Assembly (NCBI RefSeq): GCF_900177425.1
Contig: NZ_LT840184.1
Span: 1,391,487-1,455,486 of the forward strand
DNA length: 64,000 nt
From: Paenibacillus uliginis N3/975
GTDB lineage: Bacteria > Bacillota > Bacilli > Paenibacillales > Paenibacillaceae
Reading direction: 5' to 3'
Shown: piece after piece, positions 17,353-26,728 of the stretch
Numbering within the stretch: the first letter of the stretch is position 1
How the letters are laid out: the number at the start of each line of letters is the position of its first letter
Position numbers and translations under genes: made by a program
Notes under the pieces: model-generated
Databases searched by the model: none
Told to the model about the DNA's origin: nothing
What the model saw: the letters and a program-made list of their open reading frames with translations, nothing else

Positions 17353-18081
17353 ATGGCTCAACGTTTGCTTGTTATAGAGGATGAACCGACACTTTCAAGG
17401 CTCTTGTCGTATAATTTGACGCAGGAAGGCTTTGATGTCACCGTGGAGGAACACGGAACGGCAGGGTATGACCGGGCGCGTGAGCAATCTTTTGATCTGA
17501 TATTGCTGGACGTGATGCTTCCGGGCATGAACGGTTTTCTCATTTTGGAGAAGCTTCGTCAACAAGGGATAACGACGCCTATTATTATTTTGACAGCCAA
17601 GAATGCCGAGGAAGAGGTTGTGCAAGGCCTTAAAATGGGGGCCGACGATTACATTACGAAGCCTTTCGGTGTATCCGAGTTGTTGGCTAGAGTGTCGGCC
17701 GTCATGCGAAGGGTTTCCGGACACACTGAAGAAGTAAAAGAGACTGAAGAGCAGCGAAATGTAATCACACTAGGTCAGCTCGAAATTTTTCCGGATAAAT
17801 ACGAAGTGAAGCTGGGCGGTCAGAACATTAACCTCCGGCCAAAAGAATTTGAAGTGTTGTTATACCTGGCCAGAAAGCCAGGAGTCGTCTTAACCCGGGA
17901 CGATCTCATGAATGTCGTCTGGGGATTCGACTACATTGGCGGTCAGCGGACAGTTGACGTGCATGTCAGCTCTCTTCGCAAGAAGCTGGAACTGGATCCC
18001 GAGTCGGTATTTATTGACTCTATTCGGGGTGTAGGATATAAGCTGGTAGTAAACCCTAAAAAAGCTCCCATCATTACTTAA
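17353..18081 (+). CDS. phoP: OmpR-family response regulator PhoP
   Basis: The 242-residue regulator has a receiver domain with acidic pocket EDE near the start, the phospho-acceptor Asp in LILLDVMLPGMNG and the Lys in DDYITKPF. A winged-helix DNA-binding domain (~142-238) follows with LRPKEFEVLLYLARKPG and the recognition segment GGQRTVDVHVSSLRKKLE. It should bind TTNACA-like 11-bp repeats, two arrays of which lie nearby at 18135 and 19424. GAGGGCGGGG precedes the ATG. Coding sequence runs into the terminator hairpin, so gene end and transcript end coincide. Confidence 0.88.
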   Translation: MAQRLLVIEDEPTLSRLLSYNLTQEGFDVTVEEHGTAGYDRAREQSFDLILLDVMLPGMNGFLILEKLRQQGITTPIIILTAKNAEEEVVQGLKMGADDYITKPFGVSELLARVSAVMRRVSGHTEEVKETEEQRNVITLGQLEIFPDKYEVKLGGQNINLRPKEFEVLLYLARKPGVVLTRDDLMNVVWGFDYIGGQRTVDVHVSSLRKKLELDPESVFIDSIRGVGYKLVVNPKKAPIIT

Positions 18082-18099
18082 ATGATGAGGGCTTTTTTT
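18061..18099 (+). terminator. Intrinsic terminator overlapping the phoP stop
   Basis: AAAGC.CCCATCATT pairs with AATGATGAGGGCTTT, followed by a T run. The left arm is the last codons of phoP. Confidence 0.85.
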
Positions 18100-18134
18100 A
18101 TATGTAGGCGAAAAGGTGCATAAAAACTTAAGAG

Positions 18135-18173
18135 TTTACATTCCCTTCATATTCCAAACACATTCCGTTAATA
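18135..18173 (+). promoter_or_regulatory. Pho-box-like array (four 11-bp-spaced repeats)
   Basis: TTTACA (18135), TTCATA (18146), AACACA (18157) and TTAATA (18168) recur every 11 bases, with TTCC in three of the spacers. This is the geometry of PhoP sites (TTNANA-type repeats with 5-base gaps). The array ends about 50 bases before the CBS-chemoreceptor gene, suggesting PhoP control of it. The individual repeats are imperfect. Confidence 0.55.
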
Positions 18174-18222
18174 CTATTTCGATAAGATGCGTCTTAAGAA
18201 CTAGATAAAGGAGTGGGGCTGC

Positions 18223-19419
18223 ATGACGCTGCTTCAACTTAAGACACACGGCACGATGAATACGGAAAGTGATAATAAGCCAGAGCTCCATAATCATCTG
18301 ACACAATCACAAAACACTACCGCGCTTGTCTTATGCAGGCCGGTTCCAGTCATCGGGATGAATGAGACCTGCCGCGAAGTGATGGACAAGTTCAAGACTA
18401 ATCGAGAAATACCATGCATGGTTTATTGCAGTGAATCGGGCAAACCTCAAGGACTTATTATGCGGGGGGATATGTACCGCCGTATGACAGGCAGATTTTC
18501 CAGAGAAATTTATGATCACCGCCCGGCAATCTGTATTGCAGAAATGCAGCCTATGGTTGTGGATATTTCGCAGCCTCTATCACAACTGCTTCATCAAGCA
18601 TTGCAACGTCCGGAATCTCAGTTTTATGATTGTGTGCTCATTACAGATCAGGATAAGTTTATCGGTGCTCTCACCGTGAAGGATTTATTGCATCTGTCCA
18701 CCGTACTGCAAGAAGAAGCGGAGAACAAACGGGAATTTATTTTGAATGAAAACCATCGTCAAACTATTGAGATTGAAGAGTCTTTAAGCCAAGTAGCGGA
18801 GGCCGCAGAGGTAACGCAGACCCGAAGTCAAGTGATGAAGGAATGGTCTCAATCCGGAAAAGAGAAGCTGGAACAGGTAAGCAATTCATATACAGGACTA
18901 GTCAATGGTATGGAGGAGAGGGCTGGATTTGTCTCGCAGCTTTTACAAAATGCCGACAGTATTTCCTCGATTACCAAGCAAATTACCGAGATCGCTAACC
19001 ACAGCAGCCTGCTCGCTATAAACGCTTCAATTGAAGCGGCACATGCTGGCGAACACGGGAAAGGGTTTCAGGTTGTCGCTGGTGAAGTTCAAACTTTAGC
19101 CAAGCAGACACGGAATTTATCTGAAGACATATCCAGTCTTCTGATCCAAATCCAACATCTCGTTGCAGAAACAGCTGAAGTTACCGCCGCTAGTCTAGAG
19201 GAAATCCGTTCCTGTGAGAGTATTGTTGCCGAGGGAGGCGGGATATTTATCCAAATGGAGCAGGTGGTTGACGAGGTAAGGGATGCCGGCAGCCAGGTCT
19301 ATCATTTGTCAGAGGAAGCGGCTGAACGGGTCAAGCGGGTCAGGAAAGAGATGGACGAAATGAATGTCAGTCATTCCTATGATCCGCAAATTGAGTCTGA
19401 AAATCTTGAAAATGGTTAA
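18223..19419 (+). CDS. Soluble CBS-domain / methyl-accepting chemotaxis signalling protein
   Basis: The 398-residue protein has no membrane segment. The N-terminal ~40-175 region looks like a CBS pair: VIGMNETCREVMDKFKTNREIPCMVYC, then VVDISQPLSQLLHQALQ and CVLITDQDKFIGALTVKDLL. The C-terminal ~200-385 region is an MCP signalling coiled coil, with the conserved hairpin tip EIANHSSLLAINASIEAAHAG and GKGFQVVAGEVQTLAKQ. It should bind a nucleotide or small ligand and signal to CheA/CheW, or act as a coiled-coil regulator. AAAGGAGTGGGG precedes the ATG. It sits between phoP and pstS behind a Pho-box-like array, so a role in phosphate-linked taxis is plausible. Confidence 0.78.
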   Translation: MTLLQLKTHGTMNTESDNKPELHNHLTQSQNTTALVLCRPVPVIGMNETCREVMDKFKTNREIPCMVYCSESGKPQGLIMRGDMYRRMTGRFSREIYDHRPAICIAEMQPMVVDISQPLSQLLHQALQRPESQFYDCVLITDQDKFIGALTVKDLLHLSTVLQEEAENKREFILNENHRQTIEIEESLSQVAEAAEVTQTRSQVMKEWSQSGKEKLEQVSNSYTGLVNGMEERAGFVSQLLQNADSISSITKQITEIANHSSLLAINASIEAAHAGEHGKGFQVVAGEVQTLAKQTRNLSEDISSLLIQIQHLVAETAEVTAASLEEIRSCESIVAEGGGIFIQMEQVVDEVRDAGSQVYHLSEEAAERVKRVRKEMDEMNVSHSYDPQIESENLENG

Positions 19420-19423
19420 AAAA

Positions 19424-19462
19424 TTTACACAGAGTTTACAATTCTCGATAACTGAAATTACA
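19424..19462 (+). promoter_or_regulatory. Pho box upstream of pstS
   Basis: TTTACA (19424), TTTACA (19435), a weak CGATAA (19446) and ATTACA (19457) follow an exact 11-base period, the arrangement bound by PhoP dimers. The array lies about 70 bases before the pstS start codon, with an AT-rich TATTGTAAA stretch between that could hold the -10 element. Confidence 0.7.
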
Positions 19463-19529
19463 TTTCAGGATTAATATCAATATTGTAAAGCGGTAAGTAA
19501 AGAGACCAGATCTGAAGGAGTGGATAGGT

Positions 19530-20498
19530 TTGTTTAGTAAAAGGGGTCGTAAAACAGCAGGTATTCTCGTATTGATCATGATGCTGAGCACAGTGCTCGC
19601 AGCTTGCGGAGGCGGAGATAAGAAAACAGAAGTCGACAACGCAGGAGCCGGTGATTCACTTACCGGAACGATTGAAATTGATGGATCCAGCACGGTTCAT
19701 CCGTTGACAGAAGCAATCGCTGAAGAGTTTGGAGCTGTAAACAAAGATGTCCGCATTCCGATTGGAACAGGTGGAACAGGCGCTGGCTTTAAACGGTTCC
19801 TGAATGGCGAAATCGCCATTACGAACGCATCCCGTCCGATTAAGGATAAGGAAGCTGCCGAAGCTAAGGAAAAAGGATTTGAATATCTCGAAGTTATGGT
19901 AGCCTATGATGGATTGGCTGTCGTTGTAAATCCGGAGAATGATTTTATTGATAAGCTGACTATTGATGAGCTGAAGAAAATATATGAGCCAGAAAGCAAA
20001 GTAAAGACATGGGCGGATGTACGTGAAGGTTGGCCTGCTGAGGAAATTAAAATCTACTCTCCTGGTACGGACCATGGAACATTTGATTATTTCACAGAAG
20101 TTATTAACGGTGAAGCACAAGTTAGCCGTAATGACAGCCAAATTACATTCAGTGCAGACACCAATGCGATTGTTCAAGGTGTAGCAGGTGATAAACAATC
20201 GATCGGTTACTTCGGTTTCTCCTTCTATGAAGAGAACAAAGACAAATTGAAACTGGTTCCTATTGATAACGGAACAGCTACCGTCTCACCAAATACAGAT
20301 ACAATTAAAGATAACAGCTACGCGCCATTGTCCCGTCCTTTGTTCATCTATGTAAGCAAGAAGGAAATGGATCGTCCAGAAGTGAAGGCTTTCCTTGATT
20401 TCTACCTGAGCAACGCAGGATCACTGGCTGGTGAGGTTGGATTCGTACCACTTCAAGATGACCAGTATCAACAAGAAAAAGACAAGTTGGCTCAATAA
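19530..20498 (+). CDS. pstS: Phosphate ABC transporter substrate-binding lipoprotein
   Basis: PstS captures phosphate outside the membrane for PstCAB. The N-terminus is a lipoprotein signal (GILVLIMMLSTVLAACGG) with the lipidated Cys in LAAC. Phosphate-site motifs are IDGSSTVHPLTEAIAEEF, GTGGTGAGFKRFLNGE and a DHGTFDYFTEV segment. The 322-residue length fits the family. The start is TTG at 19530, with GAAGGAG 9 bases upstream. It is the first gene of pstSCAB-phoU and is preceded by a Pho box. Confidence 0.95.
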   Translation: MFSKRGRKTAGILVLIMMLSTVLAACGGGDKKTEVDNAGAGDSLTGTIEIDGSSTVHPLTEAIAEEFGAVNKDVRIPIGTGGTGAGFKRFLNGEIAITNASRPIKDKEAAEAKEKGFEYLEVMVAYDGLAVVVNPENDFIDKLTIDELKKIYEPESKVKTWADVREGWPAEEIKIYSPGTDHGTFDYFTEVINGEAQVSRNDSQITFSADTNAIVQGVAGDKQSIGYFGFSFYEENKDKLKLVPIDNGTATVSPNTDTIKDNSYAPLSRPLFIYVSKKEMDRPEVKAFLDFYLSNAGSLAGEVGFVPLQDDQYQQEKDKLAQ

Positions 20499-20524
20499 GT
20501 CATGGATAGAAAGGGAAGAGAAGA

Positions 20525-21457
20525 ATGAATAAAACATCATCCGTGGCGAGTAGTTCCGGGAAAATGACGTTCCGCAGAAGCAAAACGCGTCTATCCGACA
20601 AAATCATACCGATTTTTCTAGGATTATGCGCAGCGCTTTCGGTATTTACCACCATCGGTATTGTGTACACACTTCTACAGGAATCCATCATTTTCTTCAA
20701 AGAGGTACCGGTATGGTCCTTCTTGACAGGAACGGTATGGAGCCCTATTCTCTCCCCAAAAGAATTCGGCGTGCTGCCCCTGCTGGGCGGCACATTGCTG
20801 ATTACAGGCATTGCGATTATATTCGCAGTGCCTATCGGCTTGGCATCCGCTATTTATTTAAATGAATATGCGCCTGCCCGGGTTCGGGGAGTTGTTAAGC
20901 CGGTACTGGAAGTGCTGGCTGGTGTGCCGACGATTGTGTACGGTTATTTTGCGCTGGAGACCGTAACACCTTTATTACAAAAAATATTTCCGGATATGAG
21001 CCTGTTCAATGCACTGAGTGCAGGTATTGTTGTAGGTATTATGGTGCTGCCTATGATTTCATCTCTTAGTGAAGATGCAATGCGAGCCGTTCCGAAGAGC
21101 CTCCGGCACGGAGCCTATGCACTTGGTGCCACCCGATTTGAAGTGGCGCTGAAGATTGTGCTGCCGGCTGCCATGTCCGGTGTTGTTTCTTCGTTCGTGC
21201 TGGCATTCTCCCGCGCGATTGGTGAGACCATGATCGTTACAGTTGCCGCAGGGGCAACACCGCGTCTGACAGCCAATCCGCTGGAAAGCATACAAACGAT
21301 GACTTCATATATCGTTCAGGTCAGCAGCGGTGACGTTCCGCGCGGAACGATTGAATATGGAACGATCTTTGCCGTCGGTCTGACTTTGTTTGTCATTACC
21401 TTTTTGCTTAACATCTTGGCGCAGTGGGTTGCTCGCCGCTTCAGGGAGGAATATTAG
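20525..21457 (+). CDS. pstC: Phosphate ABC transporter permease PstC
   Basis: This is one of the two channel-forming subunits of the phosphate importer. The 310-residue protein has six membrane helices (first at ~25-50). The cytoplasmic EAA loop that contacts PstB is MRAVPKSLRHGAYALGATRFE near residues 182-202. The N-terminus is basic and polar. AAGGGAAGAG precedes the ATG, and the gene lies 26 bases after pstS. It abuts pstA directly. Confidence 0.93.
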   Translation: MNKTSSVASSSGKMTFRRSKTRLSDKIIPIFLGLCAALSVFTTIGIVYTLLQESIIFFKEVPVWSFLTGTVWSPILSPKEFGVLPLLGGTLLITGIAIIFAVPIGLASAIYLNEYAPARVRGVVKPVLEVLAGVPTIVYGYFALETVTPLLQKIFPDMSLFNALSAGIVVGIMVLPMISSLSEDAMRAVPKSLRHGAYALGATRFEVALKIVLPAAMSGVVSSFVLAFSRAIGETMIVTVAAGATPRLTANPLESIQTMTSYIVQVSSGDVPRGTIEYGTIFAVGLTLFVITFLLNILAQWVARRFREEY

Positions 21458-22333
21458 ATGGAATCAATGAATCTGGGCGAAACCAAAGGCATAACCCGGA
21501 GACGCCGCGGCGACCGCACCCTGCACCTTGTTTTTCTGATCTGTACAAGTATCGGAATTGTGGCATTGATGGCATTAATCGTGACGATTTTGATGGACGG
21601 TCTTCACAGACTTTCGCCAGAACTATTCACAAATTATCCATCACGTATTGCAGCAAAGGCAGGGATGAAATCGCCTATAGTTGGCACGGTTTACTTGCTC
21701 TTGCTCATGGCTCCACTGTCATTTATTCTTGGTGTTGGGGCTGCGATATTTCTGGAGGAGTACGCCGGGAAAAGCCGCTGGGTGCGTCTCATTCAGCTAA
21801 ATATCAGTACGCTTGCAGGCGTTCCTTCTATTATATATGGTATTCTCGGCCTCGCGATTTTCGTCCGCGGTATGGGTCTTGGACGAAGCTTGCTGTCTGG
21901 GGTATTGACCATGACATTGCTTGTCTTGCCGATTATTATTGTTTCCTCTCAAGAGGCGCTCCGGGCAGTGCCGAAGAACCGGCGTGATGCATCCTATGCT
22001 CTTGGAGCGACGAAGTGGCAGACGGTTTCCAAGTCGGTATTGCCATCCGCCATGCCTGGTATTATGACAGGGGTTATATTGGCATTGTCCCGCGCAATCG
22101 GGGAAACGGCACCGCTCATTATGATCGGGGCTCTCACCTATGTAGCCTTTTTGCCAGAAAATCTGCTGGATTCATTCACGGTAATGCCGATTCAAATTTT
22201 TAACTGGATATCGAGACCGAGTGCGGAGTTCCATGAACTAGCTGCCTCAGGTATTATTTTGCTGCTGATTATGCTGTTCATTATGAACCTGCTCGCTATC
22301 TGGCTGCGGAACAAATATCAGAAGAACACCTAA
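21458..22333 (+). CDS. pstA: Phosphate ABC transporter permease PstA
   Basis: This is the second channel subunit, 291 residues with six membrane helices. The EAA loop is LRAVPKNRRDASYALGATKWQ. The N-terminus is Arg-rich (TRRRRGDRT). It begins on the base after the pstC stop codon, and the ribosome site GGGAGGA lies inside pstC, so translation is coupled. An alternative label for this family position is pstB1-linked 'PstA'; no ambiguity is seen. Confidence 0.93.
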   Translation: MESMNLGETKGITRRRRGDRTLHLVFLICTSIGIVALMALIVTILMDGLHRLSPELFTNYPSRIAAKAGMKSPIVGTVYLLLLMAPLSFILGVGAAIFLEEYAGKSRWVRLIQLNISTLAGVPSIIYGILGLAIFVRGMGLGRSLLSGVLTMTLLVLPIIIVSSQEALRAVPKNRRDASYALGATKWQTVSKSVLPSAMPGIMTGVILALSRAIGETAPLIMIGALTYVAFLPENLLDSFTVMPIQIFNWISRPSAEFHELAASGIILLLIMLFIMNLLAIWLRNKYQKNT

Positions 22334-22396
22334 GACTTTGATGCAACTGCCAAATCGATATCGTGAATGTTCAGAAGAAGGAGACATGATTATTTT

Positions 22397-23152
22397 ATGG
22401 AAGCCATAATTCATATTGAGAAATTGAATCTCTATTACGAGTCTTATCATGCGCTGAAAAGTGTGGACCTTGATATACCTGAAAAAACGGTGACGGCGTT
22501 TATCGGTCCTTCCGGCTGCGGTAAATCGACATTGCTGCGCACACTCAATCGGATGAACGACATGATCCCGGGCACACGGATTGAGGGCAGCGTAAAGATC
22601 GGCGGTACAGAAATTTACAGTGAGGAAGTCCATGTTGAGGCTCTGCGCAAACAGGTCGGCATGGTATTTCAGCAGCCAAACCCTTTTCCTAAATCGATCT
22701 ATGACAATATCGCTTACGGACCACGCCTGCATGGCATCCGCAACAAGTCAGAACTGGACGGTATTGTGGAGCAGAGTCTTAAACAGGCTGCGCTGTGGGG
22801 AGAGGTAAAAGACTATTTGAAACGTTCCGCGTTCAGTCTGTCCGGCGGTCAACAGCAGCGTTTATGTATTGCCCGCGCCTTGGCAGTTCAGCCTGATATT
22901 CTGTTGATGGACGAGGCAACTTCGGCATTAGATCCGATCTCAACACTTAAGATTGAGGAATTAGTTCAAGAATTGAAGAGCAAATATACCATTGTCATGG
23001 TTACTCACAACATGCACCAGGCCGCGCGGATATCAGGTCGGACAGTATTTTTCCTAAACGGTGAGGTAATTGAGTCGGCAGATACGGATGTATTGTTCTC
23101 CACACCTTCTGACGCTCGTACCGAGGATTATATTTCCGGTCGCTTCGGCTGA
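22397..23152 (+). CDS. pstB: Phosphate ABC transporter ATP-binding protein
   Basis: This ATPase drives phosphate import. It has Walker A GPSGCGKSTLLR, a Q-loop near FQQPNPFPKSIYDN, the signature LSGGQQQRLCIARAL, Walker B ILLMDEATSALDP and a switch His in VMVTHNMHQA. I prefer the ATG at 22397 (MEAIIHIEKLNLYYE), which matches family N-termini. An in-frame ATG 30 bases upstream adds a basic stretch (MFRRRRHDYF), and AAGGAGA lies between the two, ~14 bases before 22397. It belongs to the pst operon. Confidence 0.93.
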   Translation: MEAIIHIEKLNLYYESYHALKSVDLDIPEKTVTAFIGPSGCGKSTLLRTLNRMNDMIPGTRIEGSVKIGGTEIYSEEVHVEALRKQVGMVFQQPNPFPKSIYDNIAYGPRLHGIRNKSELDGIVEQSLKQAALWGEVKDYLKRSAFSLSGGQQQRLCIARALAVQPDILLMDEATSALDPISTLKIEELVQELKSKYTIVMVTHNMHQAARISGRTVFFLNGEVIESADTDVLFSTPSDARTEDYISGRFG

Positions 23153-23188
23153 TGGCTTGTTAAATAATGAATTGGAGGGGCATCTTAC

Positions 23189-23848
23189 ATGATCCGGAGA
23201 ATTGAGTTTGATCAGCAGCTCGATGAACTGAGAACGCTGCTGCGGGATATGAGTACGCATATGGAGGAGGCACTGGCGGCTGCCGTGTCATCACTTCAAA
23301 CATTGGATATGGAAAAAGCTCAAAACGTCGTTAAGCAGGATACCGATTTGAATGCGATGGAAGAGCAAATTATGGATATCGGTTCCCGTCTTATTGTAAC
23401 TCAGCAGCCTGTAGCGAAGGATTTGCGCCGAATCTTGGTTGCTTTTCGGATTGCGAGTGATCTGGAACGGATGGGTGATCTGGCACGTGACGTTGCGAAG
23501 GTAACCATTCGATTGCAAGGCCAACAGCTGATCAAGCCGCTTGTGGACATCCCTCGCATGGCAGATATCGTAAGGTCCATGGTAACGGAATCTATCGAGT
23601 CCTATTTGACAGAGAATACGGATATGGCCTATAAGATGGCACAGGTTGATGATCAGGTTGATCATCTTTATAGTGTGATCTTTCATGATCTGTTCTCGCA
23701 TCTGACTGGTGACCCGGAGTCAGCGAATCAGGCGATGCTGCTCGTCATGGTCGGTCGCTACATTGAACGGATTGCCGATCATGCAACGAATATCGGAGAA
23801 AGCACTGTTTATCTGGTGACAGGGCATCGACCAGATCTCAACCAATAA
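23189..23848 (+). CDS. phoU: Phosphate signalling protein PhoU
   Basis: The 219-residue all-helical protein is made of two PhoU three-helix repeats, with the metal-site style segments ASDLERMGDLARDVAK and RYIERIADHATNIGE. PhoU links Pst transport to PhoR kinase activity and limits phosphate uptake. TTGGAGGGG precedes the ATG. It is the last gene of the pst operon and is followed 6 bases later by a terminator. Confidence 0.94.
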   Translation: MIRRIEFDQQLDELRTLLRDMSTHMEEALAAAVSSLQTLDMEKAQNVVKQDTDLNAMEEQIMDIGSRLIVTQQPVAKDLRRILVAFRIASDLERMGDLARDVAKVTIRLQGQQLIKPLVDIPRMADIVRSMVTESIESYLTENTDMAYKMAQVDDQVDHLYSVIFHDLFSHLTGDPESANQAMLLVMVGRYIERIADHATNIGESTVYLVTGHRPDLNQ

Positions 23849-23854
23849 ATAAAG

Positions 23855-23880
23855 CGTCGGCGAAAGCCGACGTTTTTTTA
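23855..23880 (+). terminator. Intrinsic terminator after phoU
   Basis: CGTCGGC and GCCGACG pair around a GAAA loop, followed by seven T residues. Confidence 0.92.
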
Positions 23881-23988
23881 TTTTAACTATTTTCTATGAA
23901 TATACAGGAGACTTAGGCTTGGCCTTCGGTTTTATGGGGAACCTATGTTATCATGTGTGAAGGAAGTTATAAAGGGGTAGGTGCCTGA

Positions 23989-26646
23989 ATGGACAAGTTG
24001 ATTGTAATTGATGGAAACAACATTATTTACCGTGCGTTTTTTGCGATGCCTCCGCTTACGAATGCCAGCGGGCAGCAGACAAACGCCGTCTATGGATTTA
24101 CTACGATGCTGCTTCGTCTGATCGACGAGCATAAGCCTACACATATGATGGTTGCATTTGATGCGGGGAAAGAAACGTTCCGTCATGCGGATTTTCAGGA
24201 TTATAAAGGCAAGCGCGAGAAGACGCCGCCGGAATTGTCTGGACAGTTCCCACTGCTTAAGGAGCTTTTGCAGGGACTTGGAGTAGCCCAATTCGAGATT
24301 AAAGGCTATGAAGCCGACGACATCATCGGTACGATTACCCGGCAGGCTGATGAGCAGGGCCGTCAAGTTATGGTCATTTCAGGGGACAAGGATATGCTGC
24401 AGCTGGCCTCTGACCACATCACGATTGGCATGGTCCGCAAAGGCGTGACCGAAATTGAACAGTATGGCCTAGCTCAGATTAAAGAGCGATATGACCTGAC
24501 ACCCGAACAGATTATTGATCTAAAAGGTTTGATGGGGGATGCGTCGGATAACATTCCCGGTGTGCCGGGTGTCGGCGAGAAGACGGCACTTAAACTGCTT
24601 CATGAGTTCGGTTCCGTTGAGCAGGTATTAGCCCGAACGAACGAGCTCAAGGGCAAAATGAAGGAAAAGATTGAGGACAATGTCGAGTCTGCCATATTGA
24701 GCAAAAAACTGGCGACAATATTCCGCGAGGTTCCGCTGGAACAGTCTTGGGATGATATGAAGTTTGATGGACTAAACCAGGAAACCGCCGGACCGGCACT
24801 GGCGAAGTTGGAGTTCAAATCGCTGCTAGAGCGATTGAATCTGGATGCAGGCGGGGCAGGTAACGCAGAAGCAGAGCAGCCTGAAGCCGAGGTTGAAGTA
24901 GTGACTGTAGATGTGGACCTTCTTCCGGAGGTCGTAAATCTACTTGATCAAATCAGGGTTATGCATGTGGAAACGTATGGAGATAATCCGCATCATGCGA
25001 GTGTGATCGGTATCGTACTGGCTACGGAGAACCTTCAATATTATGTTCCGTTCGAACTGTTGAAAGAAGATACGGCTGAACCTATTCGAAACTGGTTGGC
25101 TGACAGCAGTATTCCTAAACGGGGTTACGACCTGCACCGTATCGATCTGGCACTTCATTGGCACGGTATCGCTTTTGCCGGTGCATCCTTTGATGTTCAT
25201 TTGGCTGCATATTTGCTTGATCCTACGGAATCGAACCAAACGCTCAGTGGTTTAGCGGCCAAGTACGGTGTATCTTTTCTTACCTCGGATGAGGATGTGT
25301 TTGGAAAAGGCGCGAAATACAAAATACCGGATGTGGAAATCCTCAGCAAACATCTCGCGCGGAAATGTGCAGCTGTTGCTCAGGTTATACCACTGCAGGA
25401 GCAGGAGCTGAGCGATAACGAAATGCTGCCGCTATTCCACGAACTTGAAATGCCGCTGTCCCGCATTTTGGCCGACATGGAGAAGCAGGGAATATCGGTT
25501 AACGTGGAAGATCTGAAACAACTCGGACGTGAATTCGAAGAGCAGATCAAGTCTTTGGTTGAGAAAATATACGAGATTGCCGGCACGGAGTTCAACTTGA
25601 ATTCTCCGAAGCAGCTTGGCGAGATTTTGTTCGTGAAGCTGGAGCTACCGGTCGTCAAAAAGACAAAAACCGGTTATTCCACAGATGCGGAAGTGCTCGA
25701 GAAGCTGGCGCCATATCATGAAATCGTCCGTTATATTCTCCAGTACCGCACGATTGCGAAGCTCCAATCAACCTATGTCGAGGGATTGCTTAAGGAGATA
25801 TCGCCGCAAACCGGCAAGGTGCATACGTACTACCGCCAGACCATTGCTGCGACCGGACGGCTTAGCAGCCAATATCCAAACCTGCAAAATATTCCAATCC
25901 GGCTGGAAGAAGGACGCAAGCTCCGCAAAGTGTTCGTTCCGTCCGAGCCTGGCTGGTCTATTCTCGCGGCTGACTATTCTCAAATCGAGTTGCGGGTTCT
26001 TGCGCATATCTCTGACGACGATCGTCTGAAAGAAGCGTTTTTGCATGACATGGACATTCATACGAAGACCGCTATGGATGTATTCGGTGTAAGCGAAGAA
26101 GATGTGGATTCGAACATGCGCCGATCGGCCAAGGCTGTTAACTTCGGTATTGTGTACGGAATCAGTGACTATGGTCTGTCTCAGAACTTGAATATTACAC
26201 GGAAAGAAGCAGCCAAATTTATCGATCAATACTTCGAGGTATTCCAAGGTGTTCGCCGTTATATGGATGAGATTGTGAAGCAGGCGAAGCAGTACGGATA
26301 TGTCAAAACACTATTGGAACGAAGACGTTATTTGCCTGAGATCAATGCCAGTAACTTTAACCTTAGATCATTTGCCGAACGGACCGCTATGAATACGCCG
26401 ATTCAAGGAACGGCAGCTGATGTAATCAAGCTCGCCATGGTTCATATGGATGCGGCGCTGCATGAACGTCAATTGAAGAGCCGTATGCTGCTTCAAGTTC
26501 ACGATGAATTGGTGTTTGAAGTGCCTGAAGATGAGATGGAAACGATGAAGACACTTGTACCTGAAGTGATGAGCAAGGCGCTGGAATTGGTAGTTCCTCT
26601 GAAGTCTGAAGTAAGTTACGGTAAGAACTGGTACGAAGCGAAGTAA
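23989..26646 (+). CDS. polA: DNA polymerase I
   Basis: The 885-residue repair and Okazaki-fragment polymerase has three parts. The 5' nuclease domain (~1-290) shows LIVIDGNNIIYRAFF and GLMGDASDNIPGVPGVGEKTA. The degenerate 3'-5' exonuclease-like domain (~300-470) lacks a readable DEDD set, as in most Bacillus-type enzymes. The polymerase domain carries motif A AADYSQIELRVLAHIS, the O-helix RRSAKAVNFGIVYG and motif C LLQVHDELVFEVP. GTAGGTG precedes the ATG. It starts the polA-mutM-ytaF-coaE series seen in Bacillus. Confidence 0.96.
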   Translation: MDKLIVIDGNNIIYRAFFAMPPLTNASGQQTNAVYGFTTMLLRLIDEHKPTHMMVAFDAGKETFRHADFQDYKGKREKTPPELSGQFPLLKELLQGLGVAQFEIKGYEADDIIGTITRQADEQGRQVMVISGDKDMLQLASDHITIGMVRKGVTEIEQYGLAQIKERYDLTPEQIIDLKGLMGDASDNIPGVPGVGEKTALKLLHEFGSVEQVLARTNELKGKMKEKIEDNVESAILSKKLATIFREVPLEQSWDDMKFDGLNQETAGPALAKLEFKSLLERLNLDAGGAGNAEAEQPEAEVEVVTVDVDLLPEVVNLLDQIRVMHVETYGDNPHHASVIGIVLATENLQYYVPFELLKEDTAEPIRNWLADSSIPKRGYDLHRIDLALHWHGIAFAGASFDVHLAAYLLDPTESNQTLSGLAAKYGVSFLTSDEDVFGKGAKYKIPDVEILSKHLARKCAAVAQVIPLQEQELSDNEMLPLFHELEMPLSRILADMEKQGISVNVEDLKQLGREFEEQIKSLVEKIYEIAGTEFNLNSPKQLGEILFVKLELPVVKKTKTGYSTDAEVLEKLAPYHEIVRYILQYRTIAKLQSTYVEGLLKEISPQTGKVHTYYRQTIAATGRLSSQYPNLQNIPIRLEEGRKLRKVFVPSEPGWSILAADYSQIELRVLAHISDDDRLKEAFLHDMDIHTKTAMDVFGVSEEDVDSNMRRSAKAVNFGIVYGISDYGLSQNLNITRKEAAKFIDQYFEVFQGVRRYMDEIVKQAKQYGYVKTLLERRRYLPEINASNFNLRSFAERTAMNTPIQGTAADVIKLAMVHMDAALHERQLKSRMLLQVHDELVFEVPEDEMETMKTLVPEVMSKALELVVPLKSEVSYGKNWYEAK

Positions 26647-26728
26647 GCGGTAGAGCAGCCTTTTTTCCAAAAACCGTGGTCCCGCAGACGCTTCACATCC
26701 GTTATAATGGGGAAGAGGTGAAGACATC

